NCBI GenBank assembly: GCA_016706255.1
Contig: JADJJZ010000006.1
Location: forward strand, 992,001-1,056,000
Direction of reading: 5' to 3'
DNA: 64,000 bases
DNA from: Bacteroidota bacterium
Lineage (GTDB): Bacteria; Bacteroidota; Bacteroidia; Chitinophagales; BACL12
Below the pieces are notes generated by a model. The model did not search any database. It had not been told where the DNA came from and worked only from the letters and a program-made list of their open reading frames with translations. A program made the position numbers and the translations under genes. Each line of letters starts with the position of its first letter. The first letter of the stretch is position 1. Shown here piece after piece: positions 1-9,798 of this stretch.

Positions 1-847
1 TTATGGTTGAGTCAACACCGCCTGCAGTTAATAATACAGTTGTATCGGTAATTGCAGTTGAAGTGATGCTGCCATCAGGTAATGTGTATGTATTGCCACT
101 GCATAAAGTGGTATCAATAAAAATTACAGGTGGTGTTACCATTAATCCCACATAAATATCATCAAATAAATATTCACTGCGTGTTGCATTTATGGCAGCA
201 GGTTTGAAAACGGTAACATCTGTTTCATCATCACCATAAAAATTGCCGAAAGTGATATGACTAAAACTTGTTTCAGGCGTAAATAAAAATTCATAATAGG
301 TCCATTCTTCTGTCCAAACCACACCGGGAATTTCCAGTTGCGGCGTTACATCAATTGGGTCGGTTCCAACTTGAACCGGAAAAGTGGTGCTGAAATAAAC
401 GCCAACATGATTGGTTCCGGCACCGGAATACCAACCGGAGAACCCATTGGTAATACGAAACGATACCACGTACGTCTGACCAATAATCATCGGTGAAGTA
501 AGTGTTGCAGTAATATATTCCCTATGCAGATAATCGCCGCGGTAAGTGGAAATACCCATTATTGCATCACCTTCATAAGGTGTAACCAGCGCTAAACCTG
601 AATTGGGCAGCTGAGCAACGCTGCTTCCGCCGGTGTGCAGGTAATCGGGACTGCCTTCGCCTGCACAATTAAACCAAAAATGACAATTACCCCAGTCCCC
701 ATAAGAATCGGGGAGACCGCTATGGCCCTCAAAACCGGGGTTAGGAACGATATTTTGTGCTTTGATAACGGATACTGTGAGTAGCAAAATCAGCAATAAT
801 TTGAATCGAATCGGGAACTGTTTTGTATGGTTTTTGAGTGTGTGCAT
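1..847 (-). CDS. Secreted cell-surface protein, 3' end missing (partial)
   Basis: The gene starts at ATG 847 and reads leftward off the window, so only about 282 N-terminal residues are visible. The N-terminus is basic then hydrophobic and ends at a likely signal-peptidase site (SVIKAQ|NIVPNPGFE). Residues ~30-190 form a beta-rich lectin-like domain beginning NPGFEGHSG, of the type found at the N-terminus of many Bacteroidota surface and gliding-associated proteins. From ~245 a segment (LCSGNTYTLPDGS ... GGVDST) matches the short repeats that precede T9SS type-B C-terminal domains; that those domains follow is inference. No clear TAnnTTTG box is seen upstream (TATTTTCG nearby has one mismatch). 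Confidence 0.75.
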   Translation of the reverse strand, partial: MHTLKNHTKQFPIRFKLLLILLLTVSVIKAQNIVPNPGFEGHSGLPDSYGDWGNCHFWFNCAGEGSPDYLHTGGSSVAQLPNSGLALVTPYEGDAIMGISTYRGDYLHREYITATLTSPMIIGQTYVVSFRITNGFSGWYSGAGTNHVGVYFSTTFPVQVGTDPIDVTPQLEIPGVVWTEEWTYYEFLFTPETSFSHITFGNFYGDDETDVTVFKPAAINATRSEYLFDDIYVGLMVTPPVIFIDTTLCSGNTYTLPDGSITSTAITDTTVLLTAGGVDSTI

Positions 848-1017
848 GGGAAATATTACCTCTTTTCAACATCGAAAATAGGCAGCCCTGCAATAGTGCG
901 TATACGGGAATTAGTGTACTACACCATTTCCGTTGCGAAATGACAGTTTGAGTTAGTAAGCCGAAATTTGTCAACATAAAATGTATTAAAATGCGCAAGA
1001 GTTTAGGTTTTCGGGAT

Positions 1018-1025
1018 TAATTTTG
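1018..1025 (+). promoter_or_regulatory. Bacteroidota -7 box of purL (TAATTTTG)
   Basis: TAATTTTG fits TAnnTTTG and lies 17 nt before ATG 1043. It covers the GTG at 1025, which otherwise opens the same frame, so it decides the purL start. No TTG at the usual -33 spacing is visible. Confidence 0.6.
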
Positions 1026-1042
1026 TGCCTCAATCAAAAGAT

Positions 1043-3271
1043 ATGTCCGAACAACTTGCTACAGTAGAACAAGCCCGACAATTAGGTTTGCTCGCCGAAG
1101 AATTTGACCACATAAAATCGATTTTAGGCAGAACACCCAACTTTACTGAACTGAGTATTTTTAGTGTGATGTGGAGCGAACACTGCAGCTACAAAAATTC
1201 AATTACCCTGTTAAAAACCTTACCGCGCAAAGGCAAAAAAATGCTGGTGGAAGCAGGTGAAGAAAATGCGGGATTAATTGATATTGGCGACGGACTGGGA
1301 TGTGCATTTAAAATTGAAAGTCATAATCACCCATCTGCAATCGAGCCGTACCAAGGCGCTGCAACAGGTGTTGGCGGAATTCACCGCGATATTTTTACCA
1401 TGGGTGCGCGACCAATTGCATCATTAAATTCATTGCGTTTCGGAAATATCAACAATAAAAAAACACAACACTTAATTCGTGGTGTGGTGAAAGGTATTGG
1501 CGATTATGGTAATTGTTTTGGCGTGCCTACAGTTGCCGGTGAAGTATATTTTGAAGATTGTTATAACACCAATATTCTGGTGAATGCCATGAGTGTTGGA
1601 ATTGTAAAAGTTGGTGAAACCGTTTCTGCAATTGCTGAAGGGGCAGGCAATCCGGTATATATTGTTGGAAGTGCTACCGGAAAAGATGGTATTCACGGCG
1701 CAAGTTTTGCCAGCGGCGATTTACATGATGAAAGTCATGAAGATTTACCTTCCGTGCAGGTAGGGGATCCGTTTCAGGAAAAATTATTATTGGAAGCTAC
1801 ATTAGAAGCAATTAAAACCGGAGCTATTGTCGGCATGCAGGATATGGGTGCAGCAGGTATTACCTGTTCCACATCAGAAATGAGTGCGAAAGGCAAACAC
1901 GGTATGAAAATATATCTCGATAAAGTACCAACCCGTCAAAAAAATATGAAAGGCTGGGAGATTTTATTGAGTGAAAGTCAGGAACGTATGCTCGTTGTTG
2001 TGAAAAAAGGCATGGAAAAAGATATTGAAGCTGTTTTCGACAAATGGGATTTACACTGCGAAATAATTGGTGAAGTAATTGAAGGTGAATTATTACAATA
2101 TTATATGCATGGTGAACTGATTGCAGAAGTGCCTGCAGAAAGTTTAGTGTTAGGCGGCGGTGCACCAATTTATAAACGCGAGACAAAAGAACCTGCTTAT
2201 ATTGCAGATATCAAAAAATTTGATGCGTCTAAAATAGAACAACCTAAAAATTATAAAGCCGTTGCAGAAAAATTAGCAGGTAATCCGAATATTGCGAATA
2301 AAAGATGGATTACCGTGCAATACGATTCAATGGTTGGTGTAAAAAATACATCGACAAATTTAAAAAGTGATGCATCACTAATTCGTATCATCGGAAAAAA
2401 TAAAGGTTTAGCGGTTACCACAGATTGTAATTCGCGTTATGTGTTTTCTGACCCTTATGTTGGTGCAATGATTGCTGTGAGTGAAGCCGCAAGAAATATT
2501 GTTTGCAGTGGTGCAGAACCCGCTGCAATTACTAATTGTTTAAATTTTGGAAATCCTTATAACCCTGAAGTTTACTGGCAATTCAGCAATGCAATTAAAG
2601 GTATGGGTGATGCCTGCCGCAAATTTGATACGCCTGTAACCGGTGGTAATGTTTCTTTCTATAATCAAAGCGAAGAAGGCCCCGTTTACCCGACACCAAC
2701 AATCGGAATGGTTGGTGTTTTGGAAGATTATAAAAATCAGATGACATTAGATTTTATTAATGCAGGAAATGTAATTATGTTGATTGGAAAATCAACTGAT
2801 GATATTGCTTGTAGTGAATATTTGAAAGAGATGCATAACATCACTTTATCACCTGCTCCGCATTTCGATTTAAATGATGAATTTGCTTTACAACAAACCA
2901 TAAAAGAATTAATTCGCAACCAGTTAATTTATTCAGCGCACGATGTAAGTGAAGGTGGTTTATTTACTACTTTGCTGGAAAGTGCAATGGTAAATAATCT
3001 CGGTTTCGAAATTGAAACAGATGCAACTATCAGAAAAGATGCATTTTTATTTGGAGAAGGTCAAAGTCGTGTTGTAGTTTCTACTTCAAGCGAAAAAGCT
3101 TTTGTTATCGAAAATATTTGTAAAGAATATGGTGTTCCGGTAAATGTGTTAGGAACTGTTACAGATGGAAATATAAGTGTTGACGGCGAGGCATTTGGTC
3201 TTACTGTTGATTTCAAATCCATTTATGATAATGCGATTGGAAAGTATATGACAGCAGAAGCCGGCGTATAA
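1043..3271 (+). CDS. purL: Phosphoribosylformylglycinamidine synthase subunit PurL
   Basis: Catalyses the ATP-dependent amidation of FGAR to FGAM in purine synthesis, in the cytoplasm. The 742-residue length is that of the small PurL, which works with separate PurS and PurQ (not in this window). Family signatures are intact: SVMWSEHCSYKNS near residue 45, KIESHNHPSAIEPYQGAATG near 92, GMQDMGAAGITCS in the middle and SAHDVSEGGL in the second ATP-grasp-like half. ATG 1043 is preferred over an in-frame GTG at 1025 because the GTG lies inside the promoter box. It is monocistronic, followed by a hairpin and then a membrane glycosyltransferase. Confidence 0.97.
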   Translation: MSEQLATVEQARQLGLLAEEFDHIKSILGRTPNFTELSIFSVMWSEHCSYKNSITLLKTLPRKGKKMLVEAGEENAGLIDIGDGLGCAFKIESHNHPSAIEPYQGAATGVGGIHRDIFTMGARPIASLNSLRFGNINNKKTQHLIRGVVKGIGDYGNCFGVPTVAGEVYFEDCYNTNILVNAMSVGIVKVGETVSAIAEGAGNPVYIVGSATGKDGIHGASFASGDLHDESHEDLPSVQVGDPFQEKLLLEATLEAIKTGAIVGMQDMGAAGITCSTSEMSAKGKHGMKIYLDKVPTRQKNMKGWEILLSESQERMLVVVKKGMEKDIEAVFDKWDLHCEIIGEVIEGELLQYYMHGELIAEVPAESLVLGGGAPIYKRETKEPAYIADIKKFDASKIEQPKNYKAVAEKLAGNPNIANKRWITVQYDSMVGVKNTSTNLKSDASLIRIIGKNKGLAVTTDCNSRYVFSDPYVGAMIAVSEAARNIVCSGAEPAAITNCLNFGNPYNPEVYWQFSNAIKGMGDACRKFDTPVTGGNVSFYNQSEEGPVYPTPTIGMVGVLEDYKNQMTLDFINAGNVIMLIGKSTDDIACSEYLKEMHNITLSPAPHFDLNDEFALQQTIKELIRNQLIYSAHDVSEGGLFTTLLESAMVNNLGFEIETDATIRKDAFLFGEGQSRVVVSTSSEKAFVIENICKEYGVPVNVLGTVTDGNISVDGEAFGLTVDFKSIYDNAIGKYMTAEAGV

Positions 3272-3296
3272 GTACAATTGTTAAATGTATTTTACA

Positions 3297-3327
3297 GAGC
3301 GGCTGATTTCGGCCGCTTTGTTGTTTA
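3297..3327 (+). terminator. Hairpin terminator after purL
   Basis: AGCGGC and GCCGCT pair around an 8-nt loop and are followed by TTGTTGTTT. The T tract is interrupted, so strength is uncertain. Confidence 0.45.
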
Positions 3328-3376
3328 TAGCAGATATAAATGATAATTTTGAAAACAAGTAGCGGCGTTTAATTAT

Positions 3377-4840
3377 ATGTTTAAAAAAACATCTGCATAT
3401 TATCATTATATCTGGCTCATTGTAATAATAGGTTTGTTTGTCGTCGCCAAATTACCTGCTTTGCAATTGCCTTATTTTTGGGATGAATTGGGTGTTTATG
3501 CAAGGGCCGGTTTGTATTTGCACGATAATGGTTTAGGCCTCTTACCAAAAAATTTGCCACCGGAATTATCTCGCGGACATCCATTGTTATTTTCATTTAT
3601 TCATGGTTGCGGATATTTGTTGTTTGGTGATTCTGTATTAGGCGGACATATCACAGGTTTATTAATTGCCATTGCGTTACTATTCGCCATTTATTATATT
3701 GCAAGATATCATTATAACGTTCAGGTGGCGTTGCTGGCTGTTTTATTTACTATAGTGCAACCTGTATTTTTTGCGCAATCGGTTTTGGTATTGCCTGAAA
3801 TTTGTCTGGCTTTATTTATGTTATGGGCAATTCATTTTTGGGTGATAAAAAAATATGTTGCCTACGCCATTTTTGCCACAGCAGCAATTTTGGTGAAGGA
3901 AACAGCAGTTATTATTCCCGTTGTAGTGATCGTGGGTGAAGTAATTGACATCCTGGTTCAAAAGAAAAAAGGAAATACTTATAAATTCGGGCTTGGACAA
4001 TTATTAGTGCTAACACCGTTTGTAATTTTTATTGTGTTTTTAATTATTCAGCATGCTCAAAACGGATGGTATTTTTTCCCATTACATGAAGCAAGTATTA
4101 ATTTTTCTCTTACTAACATTTTTGATTTCGCCGGAGATTTTTTTTCGTTTATTTTTTTGGAACAGGGGCGTATCGCTGTTTCCACAGTTGCGTTTATACT
4201 GATTATTTTCGTCCTTATTAAAAAATCAATACACTATTCGCGCTTCAGTATTTTTTTACTGATATTATTTTTAGGTGGTGTATTATTTAATTCGATTAAT
4301 TTTTTCATGAACCGCTATCTCCTCTTTGCCATTATTCCGCTGATAATTATATTATCTGCGTTAATTGTGAAGGCTGGAAATAAATACAAGATGCTGTATA
4401 TTTTTATTCCTGTAGTATTTATTGCCGGAATGATTTCCATGTATGGTTATGAACTTTATCCCGTTTCAAAACCGGATATGACACTTGAACAAAAATTTCA
4501 TTATGATGAAGATATGAGTTACCAGTATTATATCGAAGCCCAGCAACAAACTATCGATTATATACTCAGCGGTTCGAATCAAAATACAAAGGTATTTGCC
4601 AATTTCCCGCTTGTATTAACTTTTCGGGATACGCGTTATGGTTTTACTGATAAAGTAAATACTATCGATTTCACCCTGCAGAAAAAAGCTGCCTATCAGC
4701 GCGATTTTGATTTTGCTGCAATTTGTAATCCCGGTGCTTATGATCACCACTTACCTGCCGGCGACAGTCTGCAAATCATTAAAAATTTCAGTAACAGGGT
4801 AGTGGAAGTGAACATCTACACCCCAACCCAGCCCTGGTAA
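3377..4840 (+). CDS. Membrane glycosyltransferase, GT39/ArnT-like (GT-C fold)
   Basis: An integral membrane protein of 487 residues with about ten hydrophobic segments spread over residues 11-360 and a soluble C-terminal tail of roughly 120 residues. The first periplasmic loop after TM1 carries FWDELGVYARAG with the acidic pair Asp36-Glu37, the hallmark position of metal and lipid-sugar binding in GT-C enzymes such as ArnT and protein mannosyltransferases. It would transfer a sugar from a polyprenyl-phosphate donor to lipid or protein in the envelope; the acceptor cannot be deduced. The next gene has its own promoter. Confidence 0.7.
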   Translation: MFKKTSAYYHYIWLIVIIGLFVVAKLPALQLPYFWDELGVYARAGLYLHDNGLGLLPKNLPPELSRGHPLLFSFIHGCGYLLFGDSVLGGHITGLLIAIALLFAIYYIARYHYNVQVALLAVLFTIVQPVFFAQSVLVLPEICLALFMLWAIHFWVIKKYVAYAIFATAAILVKETAVIIPVVVIVGEVIDILVQKKKGNTYKFGLGQLLVLTPFVIFIVFLIIQHAQNGWYFFPLHEASINFSLTNIFDFAGDFFSFIFLEQGRIAVSTVAFILIIFVLIKKSIHYSRFSIFLLILFLGGVLFNSINFFMNRYLLFAIIPLIIILSALIVKAGNKYKMLYIFIPVVFIAGMISMYGYELYPVSKPDMTLEQKFHYDEDMSYQYYIEAQQQTIDYILSGSNQNTKVFANFPLVLTFRDTRYGFTDKVNTIDFTLQKKAAYQRDFDFAAICNPGAYDHHLPAGDSLQIIKNFSNRVVEVNIYTPTQPW

Positions 4841-4856
4841 AGGAACTTTTTTTATC

Positions 4857-4864
4857 TACATTTG
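4857..4864 (+). promoter_or_regulatory. -7 box TACATTTG before lipoprotein gene
   Basis: TACATTTG fits TAnnTTTG and lies 20 nt before ATG 4885 (11 nt before ATG 4876). Confidence 0.5.
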
Positions 4865-4884
4865 TTATAGAAAAAATGATAAAA

Positions 4885-5853
4885 ATGCGTTCAACTATTC
4901 TATTTTTCGCGGCAATTGGTTTGCTATCAATGGCAGCGCTTCAGGGATGTCAGCAATCGGTTAACGGTTCCAACGGAGCTGAAAAGCAACCTTCCGGTAT
5001 GGAAGCGAAAGCTGCTGAGCCATTTAAACCGAATGAAGCATGGAATAATTACTGGTATGCCGGAAAAGCGGAACTCACCAGTTACTATTTAAAACAAAGC
5101 CGTTACGGAGAAATTCATGAAGGCACTTTGGTGAATGTATTTGTTGCAGAAGATTTTTCAAAAAGTAAACAAGTTAAATTAGATGACGCCTCTGCGGCCG
5201 GTGCAGATAAACAACCTGTTTTAAAATTAAATCAGTCTACAAAATTTAATACAGGCATTTATCCTTATTCAATCATGTTAAGTGCATTTCAACCAATTGA
5301 TATTAATAATTATCCGCATGCCGTAAAAATAACCGGCAGTATGCAGGAATGGTGTGGTATGGCTTATTATCAAATGAATGCCGGAAAAAATGGTTTTGAT
5401 ATTCAGTCGAGAAGTTATTTTGAATCGGAGGGCGACCGTAATCTGAATTTTGCAACGGTGATGCAGGAAGATGAATTGTGGAATTTAATCAGAATAAATC
5501 CCGATAAATTACCAAAAGGTGAAATGAAAATTTTACCTGGTGCTATTTATTTAAGATTATCGCATAAACCATTGGAACCTGTAATGGCTACTTTAGATTT
5601 ACGTGATGAAAATGGTATCATGGTATATGTAATCGATTTTCCTACTTTAGGAAGAAAATTAAATATTCGTTTCGAGAAAAATTTCCCATATAAAATTACC
5701 GGATGGGATGATACCTATGCCGGATTTGACGGCAAAGTGTTAACCACAACCGCAGTTAGAAATAAAGAAATACTTTTAGATTACTGGAATGCACATAATA
5801 ATGCAGACCGGATTTTAAGAGAACAATTAGGATTACCGAAAGACACGCAATAA
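4885..5853 (+). CDS. Bacteroidota-conserved lipoprotein of unknown function
   Basis: A 322-residue protein with a lipoprotein signal peptide (lipobox LQGC, lipidated Cys22) and a low-complexity linker to ~residue 45. The rest is a soluble domain with WYAGKAELTSYYLKQSRYGE near its start and SMQEWCGMAYYQ mid-protein. I associate this family with Bacteroidota proteins sometimes mislabelled 'septum formation inhibitor Maf'; nothing in it resembles the Maf nucleotide pyrophosphatase fold signature. An in-frame ATG at 4876 is possible, but 4885 gives the tidier signal peptide. It abuts the convergent gene at 5854 with no spacer. Confidence 0.7.
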   Translation: MRSTILFFAAIGLLSMAALQGCQQSVNGSNGAEKQPSGMEAKAAEPFKPNEAWNNYWYAGKAELTSYYLKQSRYGEIHEGTLVNVFVAEDFSKSKQVKLDDASAAGADKQPVLKLNQSTKFNTGIYPYSIMLSAFQPIDINNYPHAVKITGSMQEWCGMAYYQMNAGKNGFDIQSRSYFESEGDRNLNFATVMQEDELWNLIRINPDKLPKGEMKILPGAIYLRLSHKPLEPVMATLDLRDENGIMVYVIDFPTLGRKLNIRFEKNFPYKITGWDDTYAGFDGKVLTTTAVRNKEILLDYWNAHNNADRILREQLGLPKDTQ

Positions 5854-6330
5854 TTATTCAACAAAAGGTAAATCGTAGCGAATTGAAAAACGGCGTTGTG
5901 TATTCATAAATGCCTCGGCCTGTTGTTTCAACATATTTTGATTTGACAATAATAATTCCTGCACGCGAATGGAATCAGATTTAAAATATAAACTGTCGGC
6001 TAAAATTTTGTGAATGGTATCGTAAATGGAAAAGGCATTTAAATAATTTTCAATCATTGCCAATCCTGCTAAACGTAAAGTATCATCGTCGGAAAGTGGT
6101 TCAAGGTTATTTAGTGAATCCTGCATGTTGAGCAAACGGGTAACAGAATTTTGCTTTTTCAGGTCATATTCCTGCATAAAATTGGTTGTGTTCCACACTT
6201 TCATTGTGCGCTCACTTTGTTCAATATACGTAACTACTTTATCGTTATAGTTTGTAACCCGCTCGTATTTTTTTTTGTTGCAGGAAATCAGCAGCATCCC
6301 TAAAAGCATACAAACCACGATAGTTCTCAT
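5854..6330 (-). CDS. Small helical lipoprotein, unknown
   Basis: 158 residues with a signal peptide ending at Cys17 (LLISC|NKKK). The mature part is charged and predicted mainly helical (for example the stretches around DLKKQNSVTRLLNMQDSLNN and LLSNQNMLKQQAEAF), without recognised motifs. Its stop codon is immediately adjacent to the stop of the lipoprotein gene at 4885, and its start faces rfaD across 35 bp that hold two opposed -7 boxes. Confidence 0.65.
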   Translation of the reverse strand: MRTIVVCMLLGMLLISCNKKKYERVTNYNDKVVTYIEQSERTMKVWNTTNFMQEYDLKKQNSVTRLLNMQDSLNNLEPLSDDDTLRLAGLAMIENYLNAFSIYDTIHKILADSLYFKSDSIRVQELLLSNQNMLKQQAEAFMNTQRRFSIRYDLPFVE

Positions 6331-6342
6331 ATAAATTTGATT

Positions 6343-6350
6343 TAGTTTTG
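6343..6350 (+). promoter_or_regulatory. -7 box of rfaD (TAGTTTTG)
   Basis: TAGTTTTG fits TAnnTTTG, 15 nt before ATG 6366. It lies 2 bp from the opposing box at 6353-6360. It covers a TTG at 6348 that would otherwise extend rfaD. Confidence 0.6.
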
Positions 6351-6352
6351 TA

Positions 6353-6360
6353 CAAAATTA
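6353..6360 (-). promoter_or_regulatory. -7 box of the divergent lipoprotein gene (TAATTTTG)
   Basis: On the minus strand TAATTTTG fits the consensus, 22 nt before ATG 6330. Together with the + box the top strand reads TAGTTTTGTACAAAATTA, an imperfect palindrome. Confidence 0.55.
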
Positions 6361-6365
6361 CACAA

Positions 6366-7364
6366 ATGGCATCTGAATTACATTCTGAACAACCGCTGGT
6401 GCTGGTTACCGGTGCACTGGGCTTTATCGGAAGCTGTCTGGCGCTTGAATTACAGCGTTCCGGCAACTATAGTGTGGCTATTTGTGATAACCTTGCTGCG
6501 GTGCATAAACTCCCCAACCTGGATGCGGTGCAATTTGCCAAAACAATCGACCGTAAAGATTTACTTAATGAGCTGGAATCAGGTGCTTTACCTGAGCTAA
6601 AGGCCATCATACACATTGGAGCCAGAACAGACACCACTGAATTTAATAAAGCCATTTTTGATGAATTAAATGTGGCTTATTCTAAATCATTATGGGAAAT
6701 ATGCACAGAAAGAAATATTCCCTTTATTTATGCTTCCAGTGCTGCCACTTATGGCGACGGAGAATTGGGATATAAAGATGACCACGAATTAATTCCTTCC
6801 CTGAAACCACTTAACCCATATGGCGATTCAAAAAATGAATTTGATAAATGGGTGCTCCAACAAACTGCTTGTCCGCCCAATTGGTATGGCCTCAAATTTT
6901 TTAATGTTTATGGCCCTAACGAATATCACAAAGCAAGAATGGCATCGGTAATATTTCATGCCTATCATCAGTTTAAAAATTCAGGAAAAGTAAAATTATT
7001 TCGTTCGCATAAATCAGGTTTTGATGATGGCAAACAGTTGCGTGATTTTATTTATGTTAAAGATGTAATTAATGTGATAACCTGGTTAATGGAAACATTA
7101 CCACAATCCGGAATTTATAATCTCGGAACCGATCAGGCGAGAACGTTTTACGACTTAGCAGCATCAACTGCATCAAGTATGCAAATTCCGCTGTCGATTG
7201 AATGGATTGATATACCTGAAGATATTCGCGATAAATATCAATATTACACAGAAGCCGATATGGATAAACTCAAAGCAGCAGGATATAAAAAACCCTTCCA
7301 CACATTGGAGGAAGGGATTTATGATTACGTTCGGAATTATTTATTGCCCGGTAATTATTATTAA
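6366..7364 (+). CDS. rfaD: ADP-L-glycero-D-manno-heptose 6-epimerase
   Basis: Epimerises ADP-D-glycero- to ADP-L-glycero-beta-D-manno-heptose for the LPS inner core. It is an extended short-chain dehydrogenase of 332 residues with the NAD(P)-binding GALGFIG at 16-22 and the catalytic Tyr152-xxx-Lys156 (YGDSK). LKFFNVYGPNEYHKARMAS and GKQLRDFIYVKDV are typical of RfaD/HldD. ATG 6366 is chosen because the upstream in-frame TTG lies inside the -7 box. It is convergent with the TonB receptor gene, the two stop codons touching. With the GT39-like enzyme and the 19-22 kb genes it points to an elaborate cell-surface glycan. Confidence 0.92.
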   Translation: MASELHSEQPLVLVTGALGFIGSCLALELQRSGNYSVAICDNLAAVHKLPNLDAVQFAKTIDRKDLLNELESGALPELKAIIHIGARTDTTEFNKAIFDELNVAYSKSLWEICTERNIPFIYASSAATYGDGELGYKDDHELIPSLKPLNPYGDSKNEFDKWVLQQTACPPNWYGLKFFNVYGPNEYHKARMASVIFHAYHQFKNSGKVKLFRSHKSGFDDGKQLRDFIYVKDVINVITWLMETLPQSGIYNLGTDQARTFYDLAASTASSMQIPLSIEWIDIPEDIRDKYQYYTEADMDKLKAAGYKKPFHTLEEGIYDYVRNYLLPGNYY

Positions 7365-9746
7365 TTACAATTCGATAATAATACCAATACTCGGCAACAA
7401 AGTACCATTGGAATTTTCTAACTGATAAACCTGATAACGTGTTGGGTCTTCCGGATTTAATATCGGATTTCCGGCATCATCTTTCACAACATCAACTAAC
7501 GGTTGTAAGGTAGTTTGAAAATTATATACATTTTGAATATCGAGATAAACATCTAAATTCCACTGGTTAAAAAACCATTTTTTATCTACACGAATATCCA
7601 GTTGATGATAAGGGTCTAACCGTTTTGAATTTAACTGACTGAAATCTAACACACCCTGACGATTAATATCCCAAACATAAGTGAGTGCGCTGTAATTAAT
7701 ATCGTAAGGTGTATAAGGTAAACCACCACTAAAACGCCATTTAGCACCAACTTCCCAATCGTGTTTGAATTTTTTTCCTGCTGTAAGTGCAATAATCGTT
7801 CTATTGTCCCACGACGATGGTGCGAAATTTCCGGCAGCATCTTCAAACTCGCTCACTACGTAGGTTACAGACAAAATACCATAAAAGTTTTTATTTAATT
7901 TTTGTTGGGCAAGAAATTCAATTCCGTAACTCCTTCCATTGCTGGTAGATGTAACAGGTTCATCGCCAATAACACCAAAATCGGCTCCCAAATTTGCAAG
8001 CGAAACAGAATCTCTTAAACTGAATGGATAATGCGCATATTGTTTGTAAAATCCTTCCAGTGTAAATCTCAAATAACTGTTTGGACGATATTCAGTTCCT
8101 GCAACAAGATGTTTGGATTGGATATAAGTGATATTATTTGCTTTATTAATAAAATTATTTTCACCTTCTGCATAACCTAAAATGGTGTATGCCGGTAATT
8201 GATAATAAATGCCTGTATTAAAATTTAAACTCCATTCATCTGTTAATTTATATGATGCGGAAAAACGTGGCGACAACTGGTCTAATAAATTTTGCATGCT
8301 GCTGCTATAATTATTAGCATCTGCGCGTAAACCAAATGATATAATGAGTCGGTAATCTAAAAGCGTTGTACTACTTTGCACAAAAGCACCCCATTTCTGG
8401 AATTTTAAATCGGAATTATAATCAACCGTAATTACATCTTCACCAAAAGGAATTAACTGATAGGTATCGTTGGTATATTTGGCGAGCTCTAAATTAATTC
8501 CTCCGCGTATCCTGAATTTATTGATGTCCAACGTTTCTTCATAACGCAATTTATTTTCCATTTCACGGCTGGTATAATCAAATATTTTATTTTCCGGAAT
8601 TGATTCGTCGTTGTCAATATATTTATAAGCGCGATTATTCAACATATTTCTGCTGGCAACAATAGTGGAATAGCCGCGTTCGCGATAATGTTTGTAGCTG
8701 CCACCTATTGTATAATTCCATTGAGTCTGATAAGGTAAATTGCCTAAAATATATTGCTGATAAGCACTGGTATCATCTTCTGTATTTAAATCAAACTGAT
8801 CAATAGCACCTAAACCAATTATGGTAATTTCATTTTTTTGATTCAGTTTAATTTTTTGTTTGTATTGAAAATCATTGTAGGTTGGCAAAAAGGGTAAACC
8901 AATTGCACCGAATAAAAATTGGAGATAACTTCTTCTTGCAGATAATAATACCGATGATTTTTCACCAAGTGGACCCTCAGCAGTTAAGCCAACATCACTG
9001 GAACCCAAGGTAAAACTGCCACCCCATTTATCGGTGCGACCATCACGTTGTTCAAATGAAAAAACACTACTTAGCGCATTGCCATAATTAACCGGAAAAG
9101 CACCCGAATAAAATTCCACCTCGCGAATAAAATCCACATTAATCATTCCAACCGGTCCGCCACTTGAGCCTTGGGTCGCAAAGTGATTAATATTTGGCAC
9201 TTCAATACCATCTAAATAAAATCGGTTTTCATTTGGCGAACCACCTCTGATAATAATATCATTTCTAAATGATGGCGTATAAGTTACACCCGGCAAACTC
9301 TGAATTACACGACTGATATCGCGGTTACCACCGGGGTTTCTTTGAATTTCGTTTGCACCAATTGTTCGCAGCGATAATGGTGATTCATCTGTTTTATCGG
9401 TAATGGTTTCTTTTACTTCAACTGCTTCAAGCAAATTTTCATCTTCTTCCATTACCACATTTAAATAAACAGGTTTGGCATTGGTAACCTGTACTTCAAA
9501 TAATGTTTTCTTTTTAAATCCGATAAAACTGAATTCAACATTATACAAACCCGGTGGAATATTTTCAACGGAATAGTTTCCGTCTATATCACTTAGTGTA
9601 CCGTAAGTGGTTCCTGATAAAATAATAGTTACAAAAGGTAAAGCCTCATTGTTGATGCTATTGGTAACTGTTCCGTAAATTTTTCCGGTTTGGGCCTGGA
9701 GTGCTGTGCAGGTAAGGGTTAACAGCACCACTAAAAATCGCTTCAT
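7365..9746 (-). CDS. TonB-dependent outer-membrane receptor with CarboxypepD_reg-like domain
   Basis: 793 residues from ATG 9746, the start that gives a clean signal peptide (MKRFLVVLLTLTCTALQAQ). Residues ~21-105 form a carboxypeptidase-regulatory-like beta-sandwich (GKIYGTVTNSINNEALPFVT), ~120-240 the plug (RVIQSLPGVTYTPSFRNDII, then GGSPNENRFYLDGIEVPN), and the rest a 22-strand-type barrel with many aromatic-rich strands. There is no SusD partner next to it, so it is not a classical Sus-type glycan system. It lies 52 bp downstream of the FGE-like lipoprotein on the same strand and may be co-transcribed. The substrate is unknown. Confidence 0.9.
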   Translation of the reverse strand: MKRFLVVLLTLTCTALQAQTGKIYGTVTNSINNEALPFVTIILSGTTYGTLSDIDGNYSVENIPPGLYNVEFSFIGFKKKTLFEVQVTNAKPVYLNVVMEEDENLLEAVEVKETITDKTDESPLSLRTIGANEIQRNPGGNRDISRVIQSLPGVTYTPSFRNDIIIRGGSPNENRFYLDGIEVPNINHFATQGSSGGPVGMINVDFIREVEFYSGAFPVNYGNALSSVFSFEQRDGRTDKWGGSFTLGSSDVGLTAEGPLGEKSSVLLSARRSYLQFLFGAIGLPFLPTYNDFQYKQKIKLNQKNEITIIGLGAIDQFDLNTEDDTSAYQQYILGNLPYQTQWNYTIGGSYKHYRERGYSTIVASRNMLNNRAYKYIDNDESIPENKIFDYTSREMENKLRYEETLDINKFRIRGGINLELAKYTNDTYQLIPFGEDVITVDYNSDLKFQKWGAFVQSSTTLLDYRLIISFGLRADANNYSSSMQNLLDQLSPRFSASYKLTDEWSLNFNTGIYYQLPAYTILGYAEGENNFINKANNITYIQSKHLVAGTEYRPNSYLRFTLEGFYKQYAHYPFSLRDSVSLANLGADFGVIGDEPVTSTSNGRSYGIEFLAQQKLNKNFYGILSVTYVVSEFEDAAGNFAPSSWDNRTIIALTAGKKFKHDWEVGAKWRFSGGLPYTPYDINYSALTYVWDINRQGVLDFSQLNSKRLDPYHQLDIRVDKKWFFNQWNLDVYLDIQNVYNFQTTLQPLVDVVKDDAGNPILNPEDPTRYQVYQLENSNGTLLPSIGIIIEL

Positions 9747-9798
9747 ATGAGTATTAACAGTAAGCTGCAAAATTTGTTTAATGCAGCGTAAAACATTT

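Noticed and set aside
1018..1045. GTG 1025 as the purL start
   Set aside because: It lies inside the TAATTTTG promoter box; ATG 1043 follows at a normal distance.
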